This document shows, one piece after another, positions 7,361 through 8,426 of a stretch of DNA of 8,426 nucleotides (positions within the stretch are counted from its first letter, which is position 1; each line of letters begins with the position of its first letter). Source of the stretch: Planctomycetaceae bacterium (GTDB taxonomy: Bacteria; Planctomycetota; Planctomycetia; Pirellulales; Thermoguttaceae). The position numbers and the translations under genes are program-made. The stretch is taken from contig JAIRYX010000299.1 in assembly GCA_031267635.1 (NCBI GenBank), positions 1 to 8,426 of the forward strand, read 5' to 3'. The notes under the pieces are model-generated. The model saw nothing but the letters and a program-made list of their open reading frames with translations, searched no databases and was not told where the DNA came from.

Positions 7361-7566
7361 TCTTTTATCTGAATTTTTGTTTTTTGTGATGATTTTCTTA
7401 TTCTCAAAACAAGCAAAATTTTTTCTCGTCTCATCCAAATTTTGTGATTCATAACAAAAAAACGATTCCGAAAAAAGGGCAAATCCCAACTTTGGGTTAG
7501 AAATCTTCCAAGAAGAACAAAGTTTTTGCTTAAAAATAACCTAGATTAACTATTTCTTTTTTTATC
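7361..7566 (-). other. AT-rich leader upstream of the four-gene operon
   Basis: This roughly 200-bp stretch lies between the palindromic element and the operon's ribosome binding site and should hold the operon promoter. It is very AT-rich, with many A and T tracts. I could not identify a convincing -35/-10 pair or sigma-54 site. A short CCCAA/TTGGG inverted repeat lies at 7485-7496. Confidence 0.4.
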
Positions 7567-7889
7567 GTAACTATTCAGTGGCTCAAAGCCAATAAATCCG
7601 CATTTGGGCAACTGTATAAGTATCCGTCCCGAACGGCTTTACCATTTCAGCCCTTATTTATCATATTCCCCTTAGTAGCCCGAATTGCACCACCAATACG
7701 CACCCTTATTCCCTTACGTTTTAGATGATGGGTTACAAACGAACAATAAGGGCATAAGGGCGCATCGTTGGGAGCAATTCGGGCTACTAAGGGAAATTTG
7801 ATAAATAAGGGCGGCAATGGCAAAATTTTTCGGATAACGATGCAGTTGCCCAGTGCGGATTTACTTGGCTTGAGCGACTGAAGAGTTAC
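7567..7889. mobile_element. Large imperfect palindrome, MITE-like or REP-like element
   Basis: The two halves are inverted copies with the centre near 7731. A perfect 20-bp pair is 7669-7688 (CCCTTAGTAGCCCGAATTGC) with 7774-7793. A perfect 14-bp pair is 7650-7663 with 7799-7812. The outer arms 7574-7620 and 7841-7882 share TCAGT-GCTCAA...AAATCCGCA...GGGCAACTG with small indels. The match extends outward to GTAACT-x-TTCAGT at 7567-7579 with 7877-7889. Near the centre the pairing decays around TTAGATGATGGG. No transposase lies inside; the minus-strand frame through it (about 100 codons) is only the reading of the palindrome. A solo arm at 1808-1856 shows that it is a dispersed repeat. It could fold into a long hairpin in DNA or RNA upstream of the DUF11-fliM operon. 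Confidence 0.85.
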
Positions 7890-7912
7890 AAAACACTGAA
7901 GAGTTACAAAAC
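7877..7912. repeat. Perfect 18-bp tandem duplication
   Basis: ACTGAAGAGTTACAAAAC occurs twice back to back (7877-7894 and 7895-7912). The first copy is the outer tip of the right palindrome arm, so the duplication extends the element's end by one unit. The left end has a single, diverged version. Confidence 0.9.
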
Positions 7913-8298
7913 AAGGATTTACAGCAAAAGAGATTGCAACCCTTGACACGCTATCTTATCTTGACAAGGCGGTAATCATAGCATAAAAACCGTCGATTTT
8001 CGAAGAAGACTCCCTCTTCAACCAATCGCAGTCGCATTCAATATTTTGGCGAGGGATAGCGAATCGTTTAACGCACGGGAGGAAGGTTGTGCGAGGTGCG
8101 TTTGATGTTGTTCCGCTTGTTTGTGATGTTGTTCCGATTGTTTGTCTTGCATGATGTTTTTCTTTCTCGGTGTCGGAAGCATGATCATCGCCTTTGTCAT
8201 TGACGTCCGTCCATGCCCTGTTTGCATTCACCGTCAGCCGACGAGAGCCGCTCAGTAGCGGAAACGAGACACTCAGGAGCGGGAGAGATTCGTTTCCC
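7913..8298. other. Stretch without a convincing gene
   Basis: Open frames here (for example minus strand 7956-8231, GTG start, 91 codons) lack a Shine-Dalgarno sequence, recognisable domains and a plausible composition, so I do not call them. The stretch contains the 21-bp tandem repeat at 8103-8144. Towards 8235-8298 it holds degenerate units of the heptad repeat that becomes regular after 8299. Confidence 0.5.
8103..8144. repeat. 21-bp tandem repeat, two units
   Basis: TGATGTTGTTCCGCTTGTTTG (8103-8123) is followed directly by a copy (8124-8144) differing at one base (C to A at 8137). A partial third start (TGATGTTTT) appears at 8152. The period equals that of the repeat at the right edge, but the unit sequence differs. 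Confidence 0.85.
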
Positions 8299-8426
8299 TC
8301 AATGCCATTCGTAGAGAGCGGCGAGTTTCTCGCGGAGTTCTACGGAAGTTTCGTAGAAGGTGGCGAGACTCTCCCGAAGGAAAATTCGCCGCTCACGGAG
8401 GACAGCGAGCCGCTCCGTAAAGACCG
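8236..8426. repeat. Degenerate 21-bp-period repeat array running off the right edge
   Basis: With the plus strand split every 21 bp, units keep the core GAG-NNN-CTC or a variant: GAGCCGCTC, GAGACACTC, GATTCGTTT, GAGTTTCTC, GGAAGTTTC, GAGACTCTC, TCGCCGCTC, GAGCCGCTC. One interval near 8293-8310 is 6 bp short. The array gives a seven-residue periodicity in either strand's coding frame. A 7-bp stem (TTCTACG/CGTAGAA, 8338-8358) lies inside it. Confidence 0.75.
8299..8426 (-). CDS. C-terminal end of a coiled-coil heptad-repeat protein (5' partial)
   Basis: On the minus strand the frame entering from the right edge encodes about 41 residues and ends at a TGA (8299-8301). It reads in clean seven-residue units: LAVLRER, RIFLRES, LATFYET, SVELREK, LAALYEW, then His-stop. 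Hydrophobic residues mostly fall at positions 1 and 4, with Arg/Glu after them, as in an amphipathic coiled coil. The DNA has the matching 21-bp period. The start and most of the gene would lie beyond 8426. Caution is needed: the plus strand is also open from 8185 to the edge and reads as a different seven-residue pattern (ESGEFLA, EFYGSFV, EGGETLP), so strand choice rests on the better heptad and on the stop near the end of the regular repeat. It could also be a decayed repeat with no product. Confidence 0.4.
   Translation of the reverse strand, partial: VFTERLAVLRERRIFLRESLATFYETSVELREKLAALYEWH

Noticed and set aside
7345..7482. 46-residue N-terminal extension of the DUF11 protein from ATG 7482
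   Set aside because: It is basic and non-conserved-looking, it hides the signal peptide, and a strong Shine-Dalgarno sequence precedes the internal ATG at 7344.
7441..7566. Possible -35/-10 promoter (TTGGAA with a 17-nt spacer to TGGGAT, minus strand)
   Set aside because: Only three of six -10 positions match the consensus, and AT-rich DNA gives many such pairs by chance.
7574..7912. CRISPR-like repeats
   Set aside because: Repeats are inverted arms and one tandem duplication, not regularly spaced direct repeats with unique spacers.
7647..7949. 100-codon minus-strand frame
   Set aside because: It is the reading of the palindromic element. Composition follows the inverted repeat, and no start signal or domain is visible.
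7956..8231. 91-codon minus-strand frame with GTG start
   Set aside because: It has no Shine-Dalgarno sequence and no recognisable domain, and an overlapping open frame at 8018-8227 is equally good. Low complexity from the 21-bp repeat explains part of it.

Overview
The window looks like chromosomal DNA of a planctomycete-type bacterium, possibly a Pirellulales or Thermoguttaceae relative. This is inferred from gene families, not from a search. The clues are a large C-terminal part of a GT39-like membrane glycosyltransferase carrying the Ser-Asp-Leu-Asp-Trp-Gly-Gln-Asp motif, a BPL_N (class I glutamine-amidotransferase-like) domain, a secreted protein with four DUF11/CARDB-like beta repeats, and fliM outside a classical flagellar cluster.

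Left part (1-2473). A plus-strand gene enters from beyond the left edge and ends at 1808. It joins a membrane glycosyltransferase C-terminus to a complete-looking BPL_N domain with Cys, His and Glu in the expected motifs. Directly after its stop lies a 49-bp half copy of a repeat that recurs near 7.6-7.9 kb. Next come a short remnant resembling the N-terminus of an IS1634-like transposase, a pair of imperfect 29-bp direct repeats, overlapping TATCCG inverted repeats, and a hairpin that may end transcription.

Central part (2474-7344). Four minus-strand genes lie close together in the order DUF11-repeat secreted protein, small membrane TPR protein, lipoprotein, fliM. The first two are 1 nt apart, the next gap is 29 nt and the last is 62 nt, so one transcript starting upstream of 7344 is likely. 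fliM is certain (flagellar C-ring/switch). The other three are envelope proteins of unknown function. The grouping suggests, but does not prove, a motility or cell-envelope role.

Right part (7345-8426). An AT-rich leader precedes the operon. Next is an imperfect palindrome of about 320 bp (7567-7889) with arms of more than 110 bp and eight CCCTTA/TAAGGG motifs, which looks like a MITE-like or REP-like dispersed element. An 18-bp tandem duplication sits at its right end. About 400 bp without a convincing gene follow, containing a 21-bp tandem repeat. The last 130-190 bp is a degenerate 21-bp-period sequence. On the minus strand it reads as a leucine heptad coiled coil ending at a TGA at 8299, probably the C-terminus of a gene that starts beyond the right edge. 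No tRNA, rRNA or CRISPR array was seen.
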